Positions 1 to 6,780 of a stretch of 13,688 nucleotides of DNA are shown piece by piece. The notes under the pieces were generated by a model. It saw only the letters and a list, made by a program, of their open reading frames with translations, made no database searches and was not told where the DNA came from. How positions within the stretch are numbered: the stretch's first letter is position 1; the number at the start of each line of letters is the position of its first letter. Source of the DNA: VBAS01 sp964581455 (GTDB taxonomy: Bacteria > Bacteroidota > Bacteroidia > Chitinophagales > Chitinophagaceae); contig CAZOOT010000093.1 of assembly GCA_964581455.1 (NCBI GenBank), positions 1-13,688 on the forward strand, written 5' to 3'. The translations under genes and the position numbers were made by a program.

Positions 1-162
1 ATTAAAAAAATGCAGCAGGATCTGCCAGTAAAAACACCTACTATTTTAAAATAATAATCACAAATTAGTAATACTACTAAGTTAATTTACCGCTTAGGGT
101 TTTTTCATTTTTAAAAACTTAACTAAGTACAACAGAATACTTTATTTTACGTTTTATTCAAG
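1..162. other. AT-rich upstream region without a gene
   Basis: No coding region is seen here. The stretch is AT-rich and leads into the T9SS cargo gene. It contains a short inverted repeat, TTAGTA at 65-70 and TACTAA at 75-80, separated by 4 nt. I find no convincing TAnnTTTG promoter element; TACTTTAT near 139-146 is only a weak match. A promoter or the leader of the following gene must lie here, but I cannot place it. Confidence 0.4.
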
Positions 163-1233
163 ATGAAAAAAGTATTCGTACCTGTAATTTTACTTTTCAT
201 TTCTGCCGGAAATTTATTTGCTCAAACTCTTTGTCCGGGGGGAGGATCTACACTATCAGCTTCAGTTACTGTAGCTCAGTCCTGGTTCTATAATTGTGAA
301 ACCGGAACATCCTGTAACGGCGGAGTAAATTTTGATAACCGTCCGGCTTGTGAACCAGATGTTGCCATGGATCTTTGTGCCCCTGCTCCTTCCTGTACCA
401 TTAATTCGCAGGATCAATCAGATTTATGGTTTAATTTTTATGCTACAGGTGCCAATGCAGTTATCAATGTGCTTCAAAATGTTTCTTTTGTGGTAGGTAT
501 ACAGGCCTTTTCTGGTGGACCCGGATGTGGCACCTTAACTGAGATTGGTTGTGTAAAGTCCGGTGGTCCCAGTAGCGGCGCTACTTTAACTCTTAGTCTT
601 TCAAATCTTGTTACAAATCAACAATACTATTTCCGGGTATTTGGAAGTGCCCCTCCATTTTCGCAGCGTACCGGAATAGTTTGTTTTTGCGGATCATCCG
701 GACTGGGTAGCCAGGTAGTACCGGTTGTATTAACAAGTTTTAAAGCATCAGTGCAGAAAAAAAATAATGTGGTAATGAACTGGGCAACTGCTTCCGAAAG
801 TAATAATCGGTTTTTTGATGTGGAACAAAGTACGGATGGTGTAAATTTTTCATTTGTCAGCCGGATTGCAGGAAAAGGAACTACATCCAGTGTTACCAAA
901 TACAGCATTACTGATTCCTATGTTACTCCCGGCACAAAATATTACCGATTGAAACAAGTGGACCTTGATGGAAAATTTACTTATTCAGAGATCATTTCCA
1001 TTTTCATTGAAAGCACAAAAAAGTTAAACCTGGTTCAGATTTCGGGCCAGCTGATTGTAGAATCAGGAGAAAATATGGAAGTAGCGCTGATGAACAGTTC
1101 TGGCAGGCTGATCAATTATTATTCATTAAAACAAGGCAGAAATAATATTTCACTTTCCAATTTGCCGGCTGGCATGTATTTGTTACGAAGTAAAGATGAA
1201 GGTGACTCCTGGAAATTCAATAAAACATATTAA
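163..1233 (+). CDS. Secreted protein with C-terminal T9SS sorting domain
   Basis: A 356-residue exported protein. Residues 1-21 form a signal peptide (Lys-Lys start, hydrophobic core, end in FAQ). Residues 22-180 are rich in Cys (10 residues, all before position 177), Gly and Ser, and end in a YYFRVFG segment like that of prepeptidase-C-type beta-sandwich domains. Residues 185-281 form the region common in Bacteroidota secreted proteins (VVLTSFKAS, WATASE, FDVEQSTDG, YYRLKQVDLDG). Residues 285-356 look like a type A T9SS sorting domain (LSNLPAGMYLLR). The known role of that domain is to carry the protein across the outer membrane through the type IX system, after which it is removed. The substrate or binding function of the Cys-rich part is not recognisable. 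The gene stands alone, 39 bp before the pdeM-like gene. Confidence 0.85.
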   Translation: MKKVFVPVILLFISAGNLFAQTLCPGGGSTLSASVTVAQSWFYNCETGTSCNGGVNFDNRPACEPDVAMDLCAPAPSCTINSQDQSDLWFNFYATGANAVINVLQNVSFVVGIQAFSGGPGCGTLTEIGCVKSGGPSSGATLTLSLSNLVTNQQYYFRVFGSAPPFSQRTGIVCFCGSSGLGSQVVPVVLTSFKASVQKKNNVVMNWATASESNNRFFDVEQSTDGVNFSFVSRIAGKGTTSSVTKYSITDSYVTPGTKYYRLKQVDLDGKFTYSEIISIFIESTKKLNLVQISGQLIVESGENMEVALMNSSGRLINYYSLKQGRNNISLSNLPAGMYLLRSKDEGDSWKFNKTY

Positions 1234-1254
1234 AGTTTCCTGGTCAGGTTTTTT

Positions 1255-1262
1255 TAAATTTG
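1255..1262 (+). promoter_or_regulatory. Candidate -7 element of the pdeM-like gene
   Basis: TAAATTTG is an exact match to the Bacteroidota -7 consensus TAnnTTTG and ends 10 nt before the start codon, which implies a very short leader. No good -33 TTTG is present at the usual distance (only GTTTCC near 1235-1240), so the promoter call rests on the -7 element alone. Confidence 0.4.
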
Positions 1263-1272
1263 CATTTATCTT

Positions 1273-1935
1273 ATGAATGCACTTGTATCTTACTCTATCA
1301 ATGAAAACAATTTTGTTTTAAGTCCGGAAAGAACAATCTTTTGGGAAAAACAAAATACACTCATCCTTGCTGACCTTCATATTGGCAAATCGGGACATTT
1401 CCGCAAATCCGGAATTGCAGTTCCGCAAAAAATTTACCAGGAAGACCTTCAGCGTTTGTTTACACAGATCCTTTATTGGAAAGCTGATAAAATGGTGATC
1501 GTAGGTGACCTGTCACACAGCAGGAGTAATAAAGAAATGGAGCTATTTAAAAGATGGAGAAAAGATTTTTCATCACTCACGATTCACCTGGTAAACGGCA
1601 ACCATGATATATTGAATGAAAGCTGGTACGAAGAAATGAATATCACCAGGAGCGACCAGTTACTTATAGATGGATTTTCTTTCTGTCATGATCCGGAAGA
1701 TATCAAGATCAATTTAACAAAAAAAAATCCCTATACATTCAGCGGGCATTTACACCCGGGCATTAATATTAAAGGAATGGGAAAGCAAACATTACAATTT
1801 CCCTGTTTCTATTTCAAAAACAGTTATGCAATGCTTCCGGCATTCAGCCGTTTTACAGGTTATTCAAAAGTAATACCCAAAAAAGGTGAAAATGTTTTTG
1901 CCATTGTTGAAAATGGCATTCTGCAAGTGCAGTAA
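1273..1935 (+). CDS. pdeM: PdeM-like metallophosphoesterase (ligase-associated DNA repair nuclease family)
   Basis: A 220-residue calcineurin-like phosphoesterase. All metal-binding motifs are present in order: DLH at 34-36, GDLSHS at 78-83, GNHD at 109-112, CHD at 138-140 and GHLHPG at 158-163. The short form and the run LADLHIGKSGHFRKSG fit the family annotated as ligase-associated DNA damage response endonuclease PdeM, which normally acts with an ATP-dependent DNA ligase, an exonuclease and an Lhr-type helicase. None of those partners is in this window, so the repair role is inferred from the family. No signal peptide is present, so the protein is cytoplasmic. The gene may have its own promoter (see the -7 element at 1255), and its stop codon touches the stop codon of the convergent DUF5916 gene. 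A general phosphodiesterase role is the main alternative. Confidence 0.82.
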   Translation: MNALVSYSINENNFVLSPERTIFWEKQNTLILADLHIGKSGHFRKSGIAVPQKIYQEDLQRLFTQILYWKADKMVIVGDLSHSRSNKEMELFKRWRKDFSSLTIHLVNGNHDILNESWYEEMNITRSDQLLIDGFSFCHDPEDIKINLTKKNPYTFSGHLHPGINIKGMGKQTLQFPCFYFKNSYAMLPAFSRFTGYSKVIPKKGENVFAIVENGILQVQ

Positions 1936-4386
1936 TCAGCGTTTCTTTTTTAACTGGTTATAATCCAGAAAATATATAAAACGTACTGTTATTTCGTTTC
2001 CGTGCCTTAAGCCAACCAGTTTTCCCAGGTTACTGAAATAATCAAAATTTTCTCTTCCATCCACAAATTCATCGTTTCCAAGAAAATTTTTCCATCCTAC
2101 TACAAGCCGGCTGCCAAGACGAAAATCCCATGTAAAGAAAGCATCGAGGTTGAAGAAGTTTTCGTTTTGATTCCGGTCAAAAATAAAGAATGGATTGATG
2201 GGTTCACCATCCGGAGATACATTAAAAAACCGGTTGTATAATACTTTACTCCAGTTATGTCTGGCTCTCATGGTAAGATTGGATCTGGATGTAAAATTAT
2301 AGCTACCTGAAAAAATGGAAGTAATGTCTTTATAATCTACAAAGGCTATTATCGGCTCTCCGTTTACCCGTCTGCCGGCATATACAATGTATTCTGTTTC
2401 TATTTCTTCCCGCCAGCTTGTTTCTAAAGTTAATTTATTGCTGAGGCGGTAACGTAATCCAAGAGTGGCAAGATGATATTCATGCAAGGGGTCATTATGA
2501 AAATAACCATGCAAATATTTATAACTGATGAAAATTCTTTTACGGCTATCCGAACTTCCTTCAATAGAAGCAAAACTCCAGGCCGGCCTTTTTACAAATC
2601 GTCCCGGCGTATTCAAAACAAAATAATCGTGTTCATCACGGGGCGATGAACCCAAACTAATTTTCACATCCCAGAAATTTTTCAGCACCCAAAATGCATC
2701 TGCATTTAACCGGAGATGTGTGTATGCATAAGGCTTATAAAGCAAGCCGTAGTTTGCAGATAAACTATAACTATAAGTAAGAAAATGTCCTTTGGGTTGA
2801 AATTGATTGTAACTCATTTTGCCCTGGTAGGTCACTTCATTATTTGCCGGTAAAATACCCAGGTCATTAGGATCGTATTTGTCTGATTCAATCAGGTTCT
2901 GAACGAAATATTGAAACTTCCCGCTTACTTTTCCTAACCTGAGGAAGGTACTATAACCGTCATATCCATTCGCACCAAAAATTTTGCTGTAACGGGCAGC
3001 GCCCCTGGCATTTAAACTGTTTTTCCTGTTAAAAAAACTAAAGTCAAGTGCAGAAACGTTGGCGTCTCTTTCAATACTTTCACGTGTCACATTGGTGTTG
3101 GTGAAAGTGAGGTAAGACCTGTTTTTCAGGGCCTGGTCTAACACAAAAATATTATAGTTTGCCAATGGTTCAGTTACAATACTACTATCCTTTCCGGTAG
3201 TTTTATTTCTTAAAACTGAAAATTCTCTGTGCCCGATATCATTCAAAAGTCCGAGGCACAGTTTTTTTTTATTTCTTCCGGAAAATTTTAGTGCATTGTA
3301 TAAATTAGTAACTGCAGGGTTTTCTATTATTTCATAATTGGATCCCGGGTTTGCTAATCTCTGTACCGTTCTGAATTTTTGTGGAGTTCCGCCAATTCTT
3401 CTGGAATAAAATAAACCGGCTTTTCCAAATAGTTCTGTTCCTTCTGTAAAGAATTGCCTGTTTTCTGCAAACCTGATCTCATAGGGAGTAAGATTATTGA
3501 CGACATTATCAGAAACTACTTGTCCGAAATCGGGGATAATCGTAGCATCCAGAGTAAAGCTTTCGTTAATCCCGTATTTCAGATCTAATCCCCCGCTTTT
3601 CAACCATTCAGTTTTTTTTGTATCCCCAAAAGGAGAAACATTTATACCACTGGATAAATAGGGAGATAAACTTAATCGCAGGGGCGGCTTTACATCCAGT
3701 AGATTTTTTAATTCTCCAAACTGGTTCACAAAGCCATTGACATTGGGATCCACATTATTCCAAAATGAACTTTCATTATTACGCCGGAAAAAACGTAAAA
3801 ACTGAATGCCCCAATCCTGAATATCTTTTTTTGCAAACCTTAGTGAAATATATGGTATCCTTATTTCTGCAATCCATCCGTCTTCTGCAATTGAAGTTTT
3901 ACTTTGCCAAACAGCATCCCAGGTTTTATCTCCATATTCATCAAAATCCAATTGCTGATTAGCGGCCATCTTTGCATCGGTTTGTACATTTGATGGCGTA
4001 ACCAGGAACTGAAATCCATTCTGTTTGTCTTTATAGGTATCAAAAAATACAGAGAAATAATCTGCATCTGCTTTTGCTTCTCCATCCCTGGCAGTCAATT
4101 GTTTTCTGATCAATTCAGGGTCATCATACATTTTTGCAGCTATATAAATAGCTGAATTATCATATAGTATCCTTACTTCTGTTCTTTTGCTTGCAGGCTG
4201 ACCTGTGAGGGGAAATTTTTGTATAAAATTTGTTGCAATATTAGCCGATTGCCATACTGAGTCATTAAGTATTCCATCAATCTTTGGCGGATGATCTGTT
4301 TTTACGGCTTGAAGTTGTTTTACTTGTGCATTCGTCCATACACAAACCAGCATCAAGGGTAACAAGAATAAAGTTTTTAATGTCAT
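1936..4386 (-). CDS. DUF5916 protein with N-terminal CBM9-like domain
   Basis: An 816-residue exported protein. Residues 1-21 are a signal peptide ending in TNAQ. From about residue 34 (PKIDGILNDSVW) to about 230 runs a carbohydrate-binding-family-9-like beta-sandwich, recognised by that opening and by FFDTYKDKQNGFQF and GWIAEIRIP. The rest (about 235-816) is the DUF5916 region: alternating short beta-strand-like segments rich in Tyr, Phe, Asn and Arg, including RFAENRQFFTEG and LFYSRRIG, and ending in strand-like segments. Such proteins are thought to form an outer-membrane beta-barrel. Their substrate is unknown, and polysaccharide binding is only suggested by the N-domain. Length is normal for the family. 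The gene appears monocistronic, with its own -7 element 15 nt upstream of the start, and its stop directly abuts the stop of pdeM. Confidence 0.87.
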   Translation of the reverse strand: MTLKTLFLLPLMLVCVWTNAQVKQLQAVKTDHPPKIDGILNDSVWQSANIATNFIQKFPLTGQPASKRTEVRILYDNSAIYIAAKMYDDPELIRKQLTARDGEAKADADYFSVFFDTYKDKQNGFQFLVTPSNVQTDAKMAANQQLDFDEYGDKTWDAVWQSKTSIAEDGWIAEIRIPYISLRFAKKDIQDWGIQFLRFFRRNNESSFWNNVDPNVNGFVNQFGELKNLLDVKPPLRLSLSPYLSSGINVSPFGDTKKTEWLKSGGLDLKYGINESFTLDATIIPDFGQVVSDNVVNNLTPYEIRFAENRQFFTEGTELFGKAGLFYSRRIGGTPQKFRTVQRLANPGSNYEIIENPAVTNLYNALKFSGRNKKKLCLGLLNDIGHREFSVLRNKTTGKDSSIVTEPLANYNIFVLDQALKNRSYLTFTNTNVTRESIERDANVSALDFSFFNRKNSLNARGAARYSKIFGANGYDGYSTFLRLGKVSGKFQYFVQNLIESDKYDPNDLGILPANNEVTYQGKMSYNQFQPKGHFLTYSYSLSANYGLLYKPYAYTHLRLNADAFWVLKNFWDVKISLGSSPRDEHDYFVLNTPGRFVKRPAWSFASIEGSSDSRKRIFISYKYLHGYFHNDPLHEYHLATLGLRYRLSNKLTLETSWREEIETEYIVYAGRRVNGEPIIAFVDYKDITSIFSGSYNFTSRSNLTMRARHNWSKVLYNRFFNVSPDGEPINPFFIFDRNQNENFFNLDAFFTWDFRLGSRLVVGWKNFLGNDEFVDGRENFDYFSNLGKLVGLRHGNEITVRFIYFLDYNQLKKKR

Positions 4387-4401
4387 GCAGTCAGTTCAGG
4401 A

Positions 4402-4409
4402 CAAATATA
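4402..4409 (-). promoter_or_regulatory. -7 element of the DUF5916 gene
   Basis: On the minus strand TATATTTG matches TAnnTTTG exactly and lies 15 nt before the ATG, a normal distance for a transcript start with a short leader. The -33 TTTG is not well conserved at the expected spacing. Confidence 0.5.
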
Positions 4410-4479
4410 AAACTTTACACCCTAAGCTCATATCGGAACCATCTACTTTTTTAATTTATTGTATCGGCTTGAAAACCCG

Positions 4480-5229
4480 CTAGTTCATTTTCTTTTTCAT
4501 TGTACTTACCTGCTGATGAAGATTGGTTACAATATTTGCCAATTGATTAATATCCCAACGCTGTTGGGTTCCTGCCCTGCTGATAACAACAGAAGCCTGC
4601 CACATTTCCAATACATCATCAGCATTTATACTATAGGATTGATATGCCGGATTGTCGCTGATCAAAGTAAGTTTGTTTTTGGTCCTGTTATTTTTTTCTA
4701 TTCTTTTATAAACAACACCTTCGGACTTAGATACTACTATATATGTATTGCTGCTTTTTATATCATCCAGGTCTTCCAGTTTTTCACCAACTATGATAGA
4801 CCCGCTGGGTGTTGGCAACATGGAATCTCCCATGATCTCAAACGCCCTGTAGTTTCCACCGGATAACATGGGTAATGTAAATGTATTCAGTTCATCAAGA
4901 TATTCCGGATCTGCATAACCATTCAAATAACCTGCAGCAGCTTTTACCGGTACAAATGGAATATCGGGCCTTCCGCCGGAAAGTTTCATGGCCCGGCGCT
5001 TTGCCAGGTAATTTCCTTTATTATCGCTCAGATCTTTTCGCAGCAATTCATCCATTGTTAATTTAAAAATATCACAAACTGTATCCAGCACATCCAGGTG
5101 AGGCTTTGCCCTTTCTTCTTCATAGGCTCCAAGCAATGACCGCTTGATGCGAAGCTTATCTGCAAATTCCTGTTGAGTCCATCCACGCAGTTTGCGCAGG
5201 TATTTCAGGTTTTGATTGGCAATTGACAT
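4480..5229 (-). CDS. XRE-family repressor with S24 (LexA/CI-like) self-cleavage domain
   Basis: A 249-residue cytoplasmic regulator. Residues 5-65 form an XRE helix-turn-helix (LRKLRGWTQQEFADKLRIKRSLL split over two helices, then E-R-A-K-P). Residues 90-215 match the S24 peptidase fold: an Ala99-Gly100 pair in VPVKAAAGYL sits where LexA-type proteins cleave themselves, Ser136 in GDSM is the likely nucleophile, and Lys175 in VVYKRI the likely general base. The last 28 residues are polar and may form a short coiled coil. All elements needed for RecA-stimulated or spontaneous self-cleavage are present, so the protein may respond to DNA damage, but its targets are unknown. It is divergent from surE across a 129-bp spacer with two inverted repeats, one overlapping its own probable promoter, which suggests autoregulation. 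A domesticated prophage repressor is an alternative, but no phage genes are nearby. Confidence 0.85.
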   Translation of the reverse strand: MSIANQNLKYLRKLRGWTQQEFADKLRIKRSLLGAYEEERAKPHLDVLDTVCDIFKLTMDELLRKDLSDNKGNYLAKRRAMKLSGGRPDIPFVPVKAAAGYLNGYADPEYLDELNTFTLPMLSGGNYRAFEIMGDSMLPTPSGSIIVGEKLEDLDDIKSSNTYIVVSKSEGVVYKRIEKNNRTKNKLTLISDNPAYQSYSINADDVLEMWQASVVISRAGTQQRWDINQLANIVTNLHQQVSTMKKKMN

Positions 5230-5252
5230 GATTAAACTAATTGATTTAGCTG

Positions 5253-5281
5253 CAAAATACTAAATATTTTGGTTTTTCAAA
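5253..5281 (-). promoter_or_regulatory. Probable promoter of the XRE-S24 gene
   Basis: On the minus strand a TTTG (-33; complement of 5278-5281) is followed after 17-18 nt by GTATTTTG (complement of 5253-5260), an imperfect -7 that keeps the TTTG half of TAnnTTTG. The -7 ends 23 nt before the start codon. The inverted repeat at 5263-5286 covers the spacer and the -33. Confidence 0.35.
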
Positions 5282-5286
5282 ATATT
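5263..5286. promoter_or_regulatory. Candidate operator: 9-bp inverted repeat
   Basis: AATATTTTG (5263-5271) and CAAAATATT (5278-5286) are perfect inverted repeats separated by 6 nt. The dyad lies between the divergent repressor and surE genes and overlaps the likely -33 of the repressor. Its size and symmetry suit a dimeric XRE repressor, so autorepression is plausible. No binding is shown by the sequence alone, and AT-rich dyads also occur by chance. Confidence 0.45.
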
Positions 5287-5309
5287 GTTTTCTTTCTAAC
5301 AATTCCTTT

Positions 5310-5341
5310 TTTGGTTAACCCAAAAAAAGAAAACACTTTTG
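5310..5341 (+). promoter_or_regulatory. Probable surE promoter with overlapping palindrome
   Basis: TTTG at 5310-5313 is followed after exactly 20 nt by CACTTTTG at 5334-5341, close to the Bacteroidota -33/-7 pattern (TTTG, about 19-21 nt, TAnnTTTG; two mismatches, both outside the TTTG half being only the first base and none in TTTG). The -7 ends 17 nt before the ATG at 5359. The perfect 8-bp palindrome GGTTAACC (5313-5320), flanked by T and A runs, overlaps the -33 and could be a second operator. The promoter lies inside the longer possible reading frame of surE and so supports the downstream start. Confidence 0.5.
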
Positions 5342-5358
5342 CTGCTGAAACATTACCT

Positions 5359-6210
5359 ATGTCAAAAACTATTAAAAAGAATCCGGCTTCGTTTAAAAAA
5401 TCCGGTTCATTGAAAAAAAATAAACCAGCAGTCAAAAAAGAAAAACCGGTTATTCTGATCACTAATGACGATGGTGTATCGGCCCCTGGCATACGAAACC
5501 TGGTGGAAGCTGTAAAAGATCTGGGTAAAATAGTAGTGGTGGCTCCTGATAAACCCCAGTCAGGAATGGGACATGCCATCACTATCGGGTCGCCTATCCG
5601 CATGCAATCTGTACATTTTTTTGAAGGTATAGAAGCTTATCAATGCACCGGTACCCCGGTTGATTGTGTAAAGCTGGCAGTGGATAAAGTATTGCACCGT
5701 AAACCGGATCTTTGTCTGAGCGGCATTAATCACGGCGCCAATCACAGTATCAATGTCATTTATTCCGGTACCATGTCAGCAGCAGTAGAAGCTGCCATTG
5801 AAAGTATTCCTTCAGTTGGTTTTTCCCTGATGGATTTCAGTATTGATGCAAATTTTGAAGGCGCAAAAAAATATGCCCGGTTAATTGTTCAAAAATTACT
5901 GGAAGAAGAACAGGACAAGCATATGATCCTGAATGTAAATGTTCCTTCTGTTCCGATCAACCTGATCAAAGGATTGAAAGTTTGCAGACAGGCATATGCC
6001 AAATATGAAGAAGACTTTATTGAAAGACAGGACCCCCATGGGAAAAAATATTACTGGCTGACTGGTGAGTTTGTAAATTTTGACAAAGGGGATGATACAG
6101 ATGTATGGGCATTGGCACATAATTATGTGAGTGTGGTTCCGGTTCAGTTTGATCTCACCAATTATGATCTTAAATCTAAATTTGAAAAAAAGTGGCAAAA
6201 TTCTTTCTGA
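5359..6210 (+). CDS. surE: 5'-nucleotidase / survival protein SurE
   Basis: A 283-residue SurE phosphatase, which removes phosphate from nucleoside monophosphates and some other phosphoesters. Metal-site residues are present: Asp37-Asp38 in TNDDG, Ser68 in PQSGMGHAI, and Asn124 in SGINHGAN; YSGTMSAAVEA follows at 135-145. I chose the ATG at 5359. The frame stays open up to a TTG at 5269, but that extension contains the probable promoter and adds no family sequence. Even from 5359 there is a Lys-rich tail of about 29 residues (11 Lys) before the conserved VILITNDDG start; it is unusual and may be disordered or bind nucleic acid or membrane. The gene overlaps the next one by 19 nt and is probably co-transcribed with it, perhaps also with lpxB. 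Confidence 0.9.
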   Translation: MSKTIKKNPASFKKSGSLKKNKPAVKKEKPVILITNDDGVSAPGIRNLVEAVKDLGKIVVVAPDKPQSGMGHAITIGSPIRMQSVHFFEGIEAYQCTGTPVDCVKLAVDKVLHRKPDLCLSGINHGANHSINVIYSGTMSAAVEAAIESIPSVGFSLMDFSIDANFEGAKKYARLIVQKLLEEEQDKHMILNVNVPSVPINLIKGLKVCRQAYAKYEEDFIERQDPHGKKYYWLTGEFVNFDKGDDTDVWALAHNYVSVVPVQFDLTNYDLKSKFEKKWQNSF

Positions 6211-6503
6211 AAAAAGATAACCTGAAGCTTGGATTGGCACTTGGATTAATCGGACCCTTGCTTGGATTGGTGATCGTTTTTTTCTTTTCCGGTAATTATC
6301 GCAGCCTTACTTCTTTAGAGTTTCTTGACTTTTTCTTTAATGATAACAGGCTTATCACTTCCATTGGATCTTTATGTCTTTTGGCCAATGCTATATTGTT
6401 TACCATTTATGTAAATACACACCGGGATAATACTGCCAAGGGAATATTTGTAACTACTCTTATATATGGTATCGGTATTTTAGTACTGAAGATTTTTAAT
6501 TAA
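6192..6503 (+). CDS. Small three-helix membrane protein overlapping surE
   Basis: A 103-residue protein that starts with GTG inside the end of surE (19-nt overlap, different frame), which points to translational coupling. Three hydrophobic helices are visible at about residues 12-32, 54-74 and 83-101, with a basic N-terminus (KFFLKKDNLK) and a basic loop (THRDNTAK), so the N-terminus is probably cytoplasmic. I do not recognise a named family. Position between surE and lpxB suggests an envelope-related role, but this is inference from context only. The GTG start is favoured because it gives the basic leader before the first helix and no upstream alternative is free of the surE overlap. Confidence 0.7.
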   Translation: MAKFFLKKDNLKLGLALGLIGPLLGLVIVFFFSGNYRSLTSLEFLDFFFNDNRLITSIGSLCLLANAILFTIYVNTHRDNTAKGIFVTTLIYGIGILVLKIFN

Positions 6504-6543
6504 CCCCAACCACCAAAATGCATTGGCATTTAGTTATGATATA

Positions 6544-6624
6544 ACCGCTGGGACGCAGAGGCACTGAGTTTAGTGGGTAATGGTTATCAAACTTTACGTC
6601 TCTGCGTCTCCCCGCCTCTGCGGT
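6544..6624. repeat. GC-rich imperfect inverted repeat (solo element)
   Basis: This element is much richer in G and C than its surroundings. ACCGC at 6544-6548 pairs with GCGGT at 6620-6624, and GACGCAGAG at 6552-6560 pairs perfectly with CTCTGCGTC at 6600-6608; the loop is about 39 nt. The unit CGCAGAG (or its complement) recurs at roughly 9-nt spacing. It resembles the dispersed CGCAGAGACGCAGAG-type repeats seen in many environmental bacterial genomes and shares its plan with the repeats at 12092-12680. It carries no gene. Confidence 0.65.
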
Positions 6625-6780
6625 CACTATTGGCTTTGCTTAATTACATTCTTCTAATGGAGGATTTGAAATCATTAAAATTGGTTAGCAGATATAAGAA
6701 AATTCATCTTTCATATCTTTAAGCGATTCAATTACTTTTTTTAAAACTAAAAAGACACCCATTAAGGGATCTGTGGGGAT
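6625..6780. other. Spacer between the solo repeat and lpxB
   Basis: No gene, clear terminator or convincing promoter is seen. TACTTTTT at 6733-6740 and TATCTTTA at 6714-6721 each miss one base of TAnnTTTG, but neither has a TTTG at the right distance. Transcription of lpxB may come from here or from the surE promoter. Confidence 0.3.

Noticed and set aside
4459..4866. Plus-strand frame of 135 codons opposite the repressor gene
   Set aside because: It is a shadow of the XRE-S24 gene, which has clear domains and catalytic residues.
4480..5229. Prophage, suggested by the CI-like repressor
   Set aside because: No integrase, structural phage genes or attachment repeats are nearby; the neighbours are housekeeping genes.
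5269..5358. Longer SurE reading frame from a TTG, with a hydrophobic start resembling a signal peptide
   Set aside because: It begins with TTG inside the operator dyad, contains the probable surE promoter, and SurE is a cytoplasmic enzyme. The ATG at 5359 fits better.
6658..6723. Possible 21-codon gene before lpxB (MEDLKSLKLV...)
   Set aside because: Too short, with no recognisable family or promoter; likely chance.
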